NCBI GenBank assembly: GCA_964591245.1
Contig: CAZPZZ010000010.1
Location: 1-52,027, forward strand
Reading direction: 5' to 3'
DNA from: CAZPZZ01 sp964591245
Lineage (GTDB): Bacteria > Acidobacteriota > Vicinamibacteria > Vicinamibacterales > UBA8438
DNA length: 52,027 nt
The notes under the pieces are model-generated. The model was given only the letters and a program-made list of their open reading frames with translations, was not told the DNA's origin and ran no database searches. Shown one piece after another: positions 1 to 7,414 of this stretch (position 1 is its first letter; each line of letters starts with the position of its first letter). Both the position numbers and the translations under genes were made by a program.

Positions 1-123
1 CCCGTTCGGGACTATCGGAACGGCGGAGAGGCCCCGTGTGTCTCGAGCCTGGTTGCCGAATCCGGGGAGATCCGGACACTCGAGATCCTCACCCGCAGTC
101 ATCATCATTTCGGGCATGCGTGA
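1..123 (+). CDS. Possible C-terminal end of a gene truncated by the window edge
   Basis: Frame 1 is open from the first base for 40 codons and ends at TGA 121-123. Its third codon positions are mostly G or C, as in the genes nearby, and the frame ends 79 bases before the next gene. The peptide ends in a His-rich stretch (SHHHFGHA). I recognise no family in so short a piece. The other two forward frames are also open for part of this stretch, so the assignment is weak. Confidence 0.3.
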   Translation, partial: PVRDYRNGGEAPCVSSLVAESGEIRTLEILTRSHHHFGHA

Positions 124-202
124 AATGGTGGGGCGAAGTAGTCAGGAAGTCAGGTAGCGTGTAGAGTAGCACCCCTACCCGCTATAGATAGGAGTTCGGC
201 GC

Positions 203-1204
203 ATGGCAGATTCACGATTCATGGTGACAAGGAGGACGTGCCTCACTACTCTCGCTGCGGCTGCGATGTATCCCGGCACGCGTGCGCGTGGTATGCCACT
301 TGCGGAGGAGAAGGCGTTGAGGGGGGCCTTCATGATTCTCAGCACTCCCTACAAAGCGGGTGGCGAGGTTGATTACGACGATCTTGCCGGTGAGGCTGAC
401 TTCTGCGATCGGTGTGGAATCGAGGCACTTGTCTGGCCCCAAAACTCGAGCGAGCAGCGGTACCTCAGCAAGAGCGAGCGGCTGCGCGGGTTCGATGCTT
501 TGGCGGAGGCGAACGAAGGGCGGCCTCCGGCGCTCGTCTTGGGGGTGCAGGCAGACGATACGGCGGGGATGCTCGAGTATGCCCGATATGCTGAATCGCT
601 GGCTCCTGACGCCATGATCGCGATTCCACCGAGAACCGCGACGTCGCTCGATGATTTTCGGAGCTATTACGCGGCTTTGTGCGAAGTGACCGATCGTCCG
701 GTCTTTGTCCAGACGAGTGGCGGTGCGCCGGATATCGAGCCTACCGTGGAGTTTCTCGTGTCGCTGGCTCGCGAATTTCCGCAGTGCGGCTACGTCAAGG
801 AGGAGCATCCTCCTGTACAGGAGCGGATGCTGGAACTCGCGAAGCATCGGCCGAATCCGATCAAGAGCATCCTAGGCGCAAATTTTGGGCGCGCGTGGCC
901 CTATGAGATGCGGCTCGGCACTGACGGGGTGATGACCGGCGGGGTGATGTATGCCGATATCTACGCCGGCCTCTGGGATCTGCATGTGCAGGGGCGGCAT
1001 GATGATGTTCGAGACCTCTACGCCAAATTGCTGTTGATGCTCAATCTCGACAGCCTGATTCCGGGTGTTCGTCTCTATGTCCTTCGCAAGCGTGGCGTGT
1101 TCAAGACATTGAAGTCGCGGCGCGGCGAGTACGACTTCACGCAGGCGCAAATCGACGAGATTGAGCACCGGTTCGCGGCTCTTGAACCATATTTGCGGGC
1201 GTAG
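203..1204 (+). CDS. DHDPS/N-acetylneuraminate lyase-family protein with a twin-arginine-like leader
   Basis: This 333-aa protein has the (beta/alpha)8 fold signature of the DapA family. It shows an LSTPY motif near residue 47, where the family has its TPF/TPM element, and a YVKEEHPP motif with the Schiff-base lysine at K199. The tyrosine of the usual YN.P motif is missing: the equivalent stretch reads VFVQTSGG, with Q170 there. The N-terminus has RR at 10-11 followed by a short hydrophobic stretch, so it may be exported by Tat. An AGGAG at about 191 supports the ATG at 203; ATG 221 is a possible alternative. Known relatives split or condense 2-oxo acids such as pyruvate. The likely role is an aldolase or lyase on an unknown substrate, not lysine synthesis. 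The neighbours are degradative and exported enzymes. Confidence 0.8.
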   Translation: MADSRFMVTRRTCLTTLAAAAMYPGTRARGMPLAEEKALRGAFMILSTPYKAGGEVDYDDLAGEADFCDRCGIEALVWPQNSSEQRYLSKSERLRGFDALAEANEGRPPALVLGVQADDTAGMLEYARYAESLAPDAMIAIPPRTATSLDDFRSYYAALCEVTDRPVFVQTSGGAPDIEPTVEFLVSLAREFPQCGYVKEEHPPVQERMLELAKHRPNPIKSILGANFGRAWPYEMRLGTDGVMTGGVMYADIYAGLWDLHVQGRHDDVRDLYAKLLLMLNLDSLIPGVRLYVLRKRGVFKTLKSRRGEYDFTQAQIDEIEHRFAALEPYLRA

Positions 1205-1300
1205 CGGTAGTGACAGTGTTGTTCTCGGCAGAACCCTCATCGCCTGCTCGCGGGCGACCTGGTATCGCCAGCGAAGACTCGTCGTCTCTATGAACGGCGT

Positions 1301-1315
1301 CTCCGTAAGACGGAG
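1301..1315 (+). repeat. Small hairpin before the 1327 start
   Basis: CTCCGT-AAG-ACGGAG forms a perfect 6-bp stem. Its right arm contains the only GGAG upstream of the GTG at 1327. If it folds in RNA, it would hide that weak ribosome binding site. Confidence 0.35.
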
Positions 1316-1326
1316 TCCAATCGAAA

Positions 1327-1719
1327 GTGGAACGTCGTCTGTATTTCTTGTTTGGCGACATCGTGAGCAATACCGGGGTTGGCGCGCTTGTCGGTTTCGT
1401 GGTGGTCATGTCTGTCCGCGAGGGATGGCCACCGCTGCTCGCAATGGTCTCCGGGATGCTCCTGGGAGACGTCGTCGCGCTGCCGGCTATGGTGTTGCTC
1501 TCGATCCTGTTCGGCGCGATGGAGGTCATGTTGCCGGTCATGCTCACGGGGATGGTGACCGGAATGTTGGTTGCGATGTTGATGGCGATGCGAGGCCTGT
1601 CGGCCAGTGCCGGCGTTGCGATTGGAATGCTCGTGGGATTGGTAGCGCTGGGTGCGACCTATATTGTGAACGCCCGGGTACAGCGCCAGGGCGTGGTGCG
1701 GTACCCGGATCACGACTGA
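1327..1719 (+). CDS. Small four-helix membrane protein, function unknown
   Basis: The 130-aa product is almost entirely hydrophobic. About four membrane segments can be drawn (roughly residues 8-28, 37-60, 62-87 and 93-115), with Met- and Gly-rich helices and a charged C-terminal tail. The start is GTG, with only a distant GGAG upstream. It lies 14 bases before the methyltransferase start, so the two are probably co-transcribed. I do not recognise the family. Nothing in it suggests a channel or enzyme motif. Confidence 0.6.
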   Translation: MERRLYFLFGDIVSNTGVGALVGFVVVMSVREGWPPLLAMVSGMLLGDVVALPAMVLLSILFGAMEVMLPVMLTGMVTGMLVAMLMAMRGLSASAGVAIGMLVGLVALGATYIVNARVQRQGVVRYPDHD

Positions 1720-1733
1720 AAGGGGCTGGTCTT

Positions 1734-2360
1734 ATGGATGTGGCGACCAGTCGGAAGTGGGACGCCGCGGTTCGTGGCTATGACCTCATGCAGGGCTATG
1801 GCCTCCAGTGGCGCTGGGCGCCGTGGAAACGGCGGCTCTTCTCAACAATGAGGGGAAAGGTACTGTTCCTGGCGATCGGAACAGGGCAGGATATTCAGTT
1901 TTTTCCACCTGGTCAGAACATCACGGCTATCGATATCAGTGCAAAGATGCTCGAGCAGGCCCGCCCGCGCGCGGCGCGCTACGCCGGGGGCCTGGAGTTG
2001 CGCCAGCTTGACGTGCACGATCTGGACTATCCCGACGGCGCGTTCGACCAGGTGTTTACCTCTTGCACTTTCTGTTCCGTGCCGAATCCGGTGAACGGCT
2101 TGTACGCGCTCCGACGCGTGTTGGCGCCAGGCGGAATGCTGGGGATGTTTGAGCATACCGGAAGTCGCTTTTTCCCATTTGGCTCGCTACTTGATGTAAT
2201 GACGCCGCTGACTCGTCGTTACGGTCCCGATCTCAACCGAGACACGGTTGGCAACGTGTGTCGAGCCGGGTTCGTCGATGTGCACGTGGAACCGGTGTAT
2301 CTCGATGTGGTGAAGGTCATTCATGCCTCAAATCCGACGAATTCGAATCACTGCCGGTAG
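1734..2360 (+). CDS. Class I SAM-dependent methyltransferase (UbiE-like)
   Basis: The reading frame is open well upstream, but the coding start is the ATG at 1734, behind an AAGGGG. That gives 208 aa and a normal methyltransferase N-terminus. Motif I reads FLAIGTGQDI (about residues 45-55). The acidic end of beta-2 is ITAIDIS, followed by MLEQAR, and a post-motif stretch LAPGGMLGMFEH appears near residue 135. This is the Methyltransf_11/UbiE type; the substrate cannot be told. The last 38 bases overlap the start of the cyclophilin-like gene, so the two are probably translated in concert. Confidence 0.82.
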   Translation: MDVATSRKWDAAVRGYDLMQGYGLQWRWAPWKRRLFSTMRGKVLFLAIGTGQDIQFFPPGQNITAIDISAKMLEQARPRAARYAGGLELRQLDVHDLDYPDGAFDQVFTSCTFCSVPNPVNGLYALRRVLAPGGMLGMFEHTGSRFFPFGSLLDVMTPLTRRYGPDLNRDTVGNVCRAGFVDVHVEPVYLDVVKVIHASNPTNSNHCR

Positions 2361-2706
2361 TACGACTGTGGTCGCCGAGCTGAGTACTTCGGAAACCGCA
2401 ACTTTGCTCTGGGATGCGCTGCCCTTCACAGGGAGCGTGCAGACCTGGGGAGATGAGATCTACTTCTCGGTACCCGTCCAGGCAGAGGTCGATGACGATG
2501 CCGTCGAGACGGTGGAGAGGGGGGCGGTGGCCTACTGGCCGCCCGGTCGCGCGTTATGTCTATTTTGGGGGCCGACACCGATGAGTCGTGGAGACGAGAT
2601 CAGGCCGGCGAGTGCGGTCAATGTGTTCGGGCGGATTGACGGGGATCCGACCGTGCTTGCCCAGGTCGAGCCGGGGACCGACATAACGGTGGAGCGGCAT
2701 CCGTGA
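2323..2706 (+). CDS. Cyclophilin-like fold protein (DUF369/TM1367 type)
   Basis: The 127-aa protein matches the small cyclophilin-like family. It begins with a short beta-rich region (IRITAG), has a central WGDEIYFSVPV, then the characteristic ALCLFWGPTP, DEIRPASAVNVFGRI and GD stretches. Peptidyl-prolyl isomerase activity has not been generally shown for this family, so the function is open. GAAGG sits five bases before the ATG. The gene begins inside the methyltransferase gene. Confidence 0.78.
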   Translation: MPQIRRIRITAGSTTVVAELSTSETATLLWDALPFTGSVQTWGDEIYFSVPVQAEVDDDAVETVERGAVAYWPPGRALCLFWGPTPMSRGDEIRPASAVNVFGRIDGDPTVLAQVEPGTDITVERHP

Positions 2707-2807
2707 GGCGTGCCTGTCCGCGGCGCGGTCTGCTCGCTTGGGTCTCTCTTGGTTTTGTGGATGGTCGAGGCGGTGTGGGAGGAAAGCCTCGCGTGAGGAG
2801 CACTGTC

Positions 2808-4412
2808 ATGCAGCATTTCCAGCGGGCCGTCGTTGTCTCTGTGCTTATGTGCGTTGCGGCACCCGCGTCTACCCAACCTCTTGACCATCAGGTGCTCGCG
2901 GCTATCCGGGAAGAAGGGCTTCGCGGGTCGCAGGTTATGGATCATGTGAGCTGGTTGAGTGACGTCTACGGGCCGCGCGTCACGGGCACGCCCGCGATCG
3001 AGGAGGCTGGGCGTTGGGCGATGCAGACCATGCGCCGGTGGGGGCTGGCGAACGTTCATGCCGAGCGGTTCACCTTTGGCCACGGGTGGTCGCTCGTGCG
3101 GTTTCACGCGCACATGGTGGAGCCACAGGTGATGCCGCTCATCGGGTATCCCAGAGCCTGGTCGTCGAGCACCAATGGCACTGTGACCGCGGACGTCATT
3201 CGGGTGGATATTCGGACGGAGGAGGATTTCGCGCAATATCGTGGAACGCTTGACGGCAAGATTGTGTTACCCCAGCCCGTGCGTGAGGTGCCGTTGCTCG
3301 AGGGAGACCTCGTGCTTCGGATGGACGATGAGCAGTTGGCCGAGGCCAGTCGAACGGAAGTGCCGACCGGCACCAACACGGGGCGTCGTCGTCGTAGTAC
3401 TGCAGCTGTTCAAGGGCGCGTCGCTTTTGCTGAGCAGCGTCAGCAGTTCTATCGCGATGAGGGAGTTGTGGCCGTACTTGATCGCGGGAGTGATGCCGTA
3501 TTTGTCGGGGCTGGCAGTGGGCTGCGCCAACGGACGCAGCGCACTGATGGCGGCACCATTTTCGTTGGCAGCGGTGGACCTCGCGACGAAACGGCCGGCA
3601 GCTATGTGCCCGCCGTCACGTTGGCAGTTGAGCACTACAACCGCATGGTACGTATTCTGGACAAGGGGCTCCCGGTTCGGGTTGCGCTACACGTCGAAAC
3701 CCAGTTCTATCCTGAAACAAATGCCGACGATGGCCGGAATGCATTCAACATTATCGCGGAGATTCCAGGTCGCGATCTCGCAGACGAAGTTGTCATGATC
3801 GGCGCACACTTCGATACGACCCATGCTGGGACGGGAGCGACCGACAATGCGGCTGGGGTGGCCGCGATGATGGAGGTTATGCGGATCCTACAGGTCACCG
3901 AAGCGCGTCCACGACGTACGATTCGACTCGCGTTGTGGGGGGCAGAGGAGCAAGGCCTTCTGGGCTCTCGAGAGTACGTCCGTCGCCATTTTGGTGATGC
4001 GCGTACGATGGTGTTCGAGCCCGCACACGCTACGTTGTCCGCCTATTTCAACCTCGACAACGGCGCGGGCCGCTTGCGTGGAATCTGGCTACAAGAGAAC
4101 TTTGCGGTTGCGCCCATCTTTGAGGAATGGATCGCGTCGCTGCAAGATTTGGGTGTGACCACGTTGGGACCGCGGCGTGTGACCGGCACCGACCATACAT
4201 CCTTTGACGCACTCGGGTTGCCAGGCTTCCAGTTCATGCAGGATCGTCTCGAATACAACTCGCGAACCCATCATTCCAACATGGACGTGGTGGACCGTGT
4301 TCAACGGGATGATGTCGTGCAAATGGCAATCGTCGCGGCAGCGTTCACCTACAACACGGCAATGCGTGATGACTTGCTTCCTCGCAAGCCGTTGCCGACC
4401 GCGGACCGTTAA
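2808..4412 (+). CDS. Exported M28-family zinc metallopeptidase
   Basis: I place the start at ATG 2808, not at the upstream GTG 2703, because GAGGAG lies seven bases before it and a clean signal peptide follows (VVVSVLMCVAAPAS). The 534-aa protein has a PA-like insert in its first half and the M28 catalytic domain after about residue 310. The metal ligands and catalytic acid are visible: H334 (GAHFD), D346 (TDNAAG), E380/E381 (WGAEEQG), D417 (NLDNG) and H463 (TDHTSFD). It resembles carboxypeptidase Q-type and aminopeptidase members. It probably trims peptides in the periplasm, and the MFS carrier gene follows 32 bases downstream. Confidence 0.9.
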   Translation: MQHFQRAVVVSVLMCVAAPASTQPLDHQVLAAIREEGLRGSQVMDHVSWLSDVYGPRVTGTPAIEEAGRWAMQTMRRWGLANVHAERFTFGHGWSLVRFHAHMVEPQVMPLIGYPRAWSSSTNGTVTADVIRVDIRTEEDFAQYRGTLDGKIVLPQPVREVPLLEGDLVLRMDDEQLAEASRTEVPTGTNTGRRRRSTAAVQGRVAFAEQRQQFYRDEGVVAVLDRGSDAVFVGAGSGLRQRTQRTDGGTIFVGSGGPRDETAGSYVPAVTLAVEHYNRMVRILDKGLPVRVALHVETQFYPETNADDGRNAFNIIAEIPGRDLADEVVMIGAHFDTTHAGTGATDNAAGVAAMMEVMRILQVTEARPRRTIRLALWGAEEQGLLGSREYVRRHFGDARTMVFEPAHATLSAYFNLDNGAGRLRGIWLQENFAVAPIFEEWIASLQDLGVTTLGPRRVTGTDHTSFDALGLPGFQFMQDRLEYNSRTHHSNMDVVDRVQRDDVVQMAIVAAAFTYNTAMRDDLLPRKPLPTADR

Positions 4413-4444
4413 GCTCGAAGTCGTTCCGTCAGAGAGATCCAGTT

Positions 4445-5689
4445 GTGAGCAGGTACTACTACGGGTGGGTGATCGTTCTTGTGGCCGGGGTGTGCTATGG
4501 CTTTGGCCTTTCTCCCATGTACTACAGCTGGAGCATTTTTGCTCCGCGCATCACGGCTGATCTAGGTGTTGATCGGTCGGATATTGGCGGCGTGTTTGGG
4601 CTGTTCAGCACGTTGTATCAGTGCGTTGGGGTCCTGGTGGGGTTCGCGATTGGTCGTCTCGGGCTGCGCCGAGTAATGACAGCCGGGTTCATGGTGACCG
4701 CCGCGGGACTGTTGCTGGTCGCGCGGGCCGAGACGGTGTTCGACTGCTACGTGGGGTACTCGTTACTCGGCGGGATCGGCGTTGGATTTTCGACGATCGT
4801 GCCCGCGCAGACACTGGGGCAGAACTGGTTTCTTCGACGACGCGCATTTGTCATCGGCGTAATCTTTGCGTTCGGTGGCGTCGTCGGCTGGCTGGTGGCA
4901 CCGATCGACGCGTGGGTGTTGGCACGGTACGACTGGCGAATGGGGTGGACTGGCATCGCCGCACTAACCGGTTTCCTGGCGTTACTGGCCGGGGTGTTCG
5001 TGAGAGAGACCCCGGAATCGGTTGGCCAGCGACGAGACGGCGTGGAGATGGGTACGGTCGTGCACTCAAGGGTGGCGAAGCAGGCAACGATCGCCGATCG
5101 GTGGACGGCGGAGCAGGCGATACGAACTCCGCAGTTTCTGCTGATGTTGGTGTGCGGAGTTGCCTATGCGATGCCGTGGAACACCGCGGTTGCCCACCTC
5201 ACGCTTCACCTGATCGATGTGGGGCACGCGGAGACGGTGGCTATCGGATTCGTGGGCGTTATGGTGCTTCTCAGCATAGGGGGGCGTTTACTGGGGGCCG
5301 TGGGGGACTGGATGTCCCCGCAGATGGTGCTGGCGATTGCGCTCGGTTGTGAAGGAATTGGAGCGGGGGGCTTGTTGCTTGCGGCCAATACTGTGTGGAC
5401 AACGGTGGCTATTGCCCTGCTGGGGATTGGATTCGGCACGGCGTTCGTCAGTATTCCGGTTGTGTTCTCGCACTTTTTTGGTCGTCGAGCATTTGCCGTC
5501 ACGAGCGGGATACGTATGACGATCACGGGCGTCTTCGGGGGACTGGGCCCGTGGGTGGCCGGCGTCGTTTACGATTCGACCGCGAGTTACACCATGCCGT
5601 TTCTTGGATTGGTCGTCATCGGCCTAGCAGGTGCGGTCGCGGCGGCGAGCATGCGTCACCCGGGTGCGCCACCGGCGGTGGGAGGCTAA
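4445..5689 (+). CDS. MFS transporter, oxalate/formate antiporter or monocarboxylate-like
   Basis: The 414-aa protein has twelve hydrophobic segments and opens with the YYGWVIVLVAG stretch typical of the OFA/monocarboxylate branch of the major facilitator superfamily. The loop between helices 2 and 3 carries GRLGLRRVM, the usual MFS loop motif. A longer charged loop near residues 190-220 divides the two halves. The start is GTG with a weak GAGAG upstream. The likely cargo is a small organic anion or peptide breakdown product. Its place between a peptidase and an amidase fits uptake of degradation products, but the substrate is unknown. Confidence 0.82.
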   Translation: MSRYYYGWVIVLVAGVCYGFGLSPMYYSWSIFAPRITADLGVDRSDIGGVFGLFSTLYQCVGVLVGFAIGRLGLRRVMTAGFMVTAAGLLLVARAETVFDCYVGYSLLGGIGVGFSTIVPAQTLGQNWFLRRRAFVIGVIFAFGGVVGWLVAPIDAWVLARYDWRMGWTGIAALTGFLALLAGVFVRETPESVGQRRDGVEMGTVVHSRVAKQATIADRWTAEQAIRTPQFLLMLVCGVAYAMPWNTAVAHLTLHLIDVGHAETVAIGFVGVMVLLSIGGRLLGAVGDWMSPQMVLAIALGCEGIGAGGLLLAANTVWTTVAIALLGIGFGTAFVSIPVVFSHFFGRRAFAVTSGIRMTITGVFGGLGPWVAGVVYDSTASYTMPFLGLVVIGLAGAVAAASMRHPGAPPAVGG

Positions 5690-5693
5690 GAAG

Positions 5694-7394
5694 ATGGCCA
5701 GAGGGAGCGTTGACCGGTTCGTCCGTCCGACGCGTCGTGAGTTTCTCCGTTCGTCTGCGGTCGGGGGAGCGTTGGGGGTTACGGGCTACGGCGCACGGGG
5801 CTCTGCCGAAGAAGGGGCACCGTGCGCGAGCCAGCAAGCGGCGGGGGACTCACGAGCGTCGTCAGAGGACTTTCCCCTCGAGGAGGTCACGATTGCCGAC
5901 CTTGGGGCGAGGCAGCGTGCGGGGGAATGGTCGGCGCGATTGACTGTCGAGGCATACCTCGGTCGTATCGAGGCACTAAACTTCGACGGTCCAGAACTCC
6001 GCGCCATCCTTGAGACAAATCCCGACGCCGTCGGGATCGCGGATCGGCTGGATCGAGAACGTCGTGTTCGAGGCCCGCGGGGGCCGTTGCATGGCATACC
6101 CGTACTACTCAAGGACAATATTGACACTGCGGACGACATGACGACGACCGCGGGCTCCCTTGCGTTGCGAGGTTGGGTGGCGCCGCGTGATTCGGGTGTA
6201 GCGCGTCGCTTGCGTGAGGCGGGCGCTATTCTGCTCGGTAAGGCAAATTTGAGCGAGTGGGCCAACTTCCGTTCATCTCGCTCGTCCAGTGGATGGAGTG
6301 CTCGCGGTGGGCAGTGCCGGAATCCCTATGTTCTCGACCGCAATCCCTGCGGATCGAGTTCTGGCTCCGGTGTGGCAGTGTCTGCGAACCTGACGACCGT
6401 CGCGATTGGCACGGAAACGGATGGCTCAATCGTGTGCCCGTCTTCGGCCAACGGTGTTGTGGGAATCAAGCCGACCGTGGGGCTGGTGAGTCGTGCCGGG
6501 ATCATTCCGATCTCGCACAGTCAGGACACAGCCGGTCCCATGGCGCGAACCGTGCGCGATGCTGCGATCGTGCTGGGAGTAATCGCGGGTGCGGACCCTC
6601 GAGATCCAGCCACTGCAGTCGGTGAGGTACGTGGCGTGCGTGACTACGTACCCTTTCTCGATGCCGATGGATTGAGGGGCGTGCGTCTCGGTGTGGCCCG
6701 CCGATTTCTCGGATTTCATGACGGAGTAGACGCGCTGATTGATGCCGCTCTTGACAGGATGCGCGCGGCCGGGGCGGTGATCGTCGACCCCGTCGAGTTG
6801 GGTCGCGTCGGTCGCCCTGGAGTCCGCAGTGCCCGCGCTCGTTTGGGGAGCATTGAGACCCGGGTGTTGCTTTACGAATTTAAGGCGGGGCTGAACGCCT
6901 ACCTCGGTCGTCGCGGGGCTGGCGCGGAGGTGCGGTCACTTGTCGACCTGATTGAGTTCAACGAGCGCCATGCCGACGAGGAGATGCCGTACTTCGGTCA
7001 AGAACGCTTGCTTGCGGCCGAAGACATGGGGCCGCTTTCGGAGCCGGGGTATCTCGAAGCGCTGGCTACGGCACGCCAACTCTCTCGCGTCGAAGGTATT
7101 GATCGGACGATGGATGAGCATGGTCTCGACGCGATCATTGGCCCCACCGGGGGGCCGGCCTGGGCTACCGACCTCGTCAATGGGGATCACTTCGGCGGCA
7201 GCTCCTCCGGTTATTCGGCCGTGGCGGGGTATCCCAACATTACGGTACCTGCCGGCACCGTGCATGGGTTGCCGGTGGGGGTGTCGTTTTTCGGACGCGC
7301 CTGGAGTGAGCCGACGTTGATTCAGATTGCCTATGCATTTGAACAGCAGAGCGCAGCACGCCAGATCCCGCGATTTCGGCCGACTGTTGGATAG
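5694..7394 (+). CDS. Tat-exported amidase (amidase signature family)
   Basis: The start at ATG 5694 has GGAGG eight bases upstream and immediately yields a twin-arginine leader (TRREFLRSSAVGGALG). The product is 566 aa. The Ser-cisSer-Lys triad of the amidase signature family is readable: K140 in LLKDNID, the cis-serine at about S222 in GSSSGSG, and the nucleophile S245 in GTETDGSI. It hydrolyses a carboxamide outside the cytoplasm; the substrate is unknown. It starts four bases after the MFS gene, so one operon is likely. It faces the S9 peptidase gene 20 bases away. Confidence 0.9.
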   Translation: MARGSVDRFVRPTRREFLRSSAVGGALGVTGYGARGSAEEGAPCASQQAAGDSRASSEDFPLEEVTIADLGARQRAGEWSARLTVEAYLGRIEALNFDGPELRAILETNPDAVGIADRLDRERRVRGPRGPLHGIPVLLKDNIDTADDMTTTAGSLALRGWVAPRDSGVARRLREAGAILLGKANLSEWANFRSSRSSSGWSARGGQCRNPYVLDRNPCGSSSGSGVAVSANLTTVAIGTETDGSIVCPSSANGVVGIKPTVGLVSRAGIIPISHSQDTAGPMARTVRDAAIVLGVIAGADPRDPATAVGEVRGVRDYVPFLDADGLRGVRLGVARRFLGFHDGVDALIDAALDRMRAAGAVIVDPVELGRVGRPGVRSARARLGSIETRVLLYEFKAGLNAYLGRRGAGAEVRSLVDLIEFNERHADEEMPYFGQERLLAAEDMGPLSEPGYLEALATARQLSRVEGIDRTMDEHGLDAIIGPTGGPAWATDLVNGDHFGGSSSGYSAVAGYPNITVPAGTVHGLPVGVSFFGRAWSEPTLIQIAYAFEQQSAARQIPRFRPTVG

Positions 7395-7414
7395 GCGTCT
7401 GTGTTTGCCTCCCG

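Noticed and set aside
1161..1733. Open frame ahead of the methyltransferase
   Set aside because: It overlaps the small membrane protein gene in another frame and is Arg/Gly-rich; the family start is at 1734.
2703..2807. Upstream GTG extension of the M28 peptidase
   Set aside because: The extra 35 residues are not peptidase-like and precede a proper ribosome binding site and signal peptide at 2808. Overlap of GTG 2703 with the previous stop codon made it tempting.
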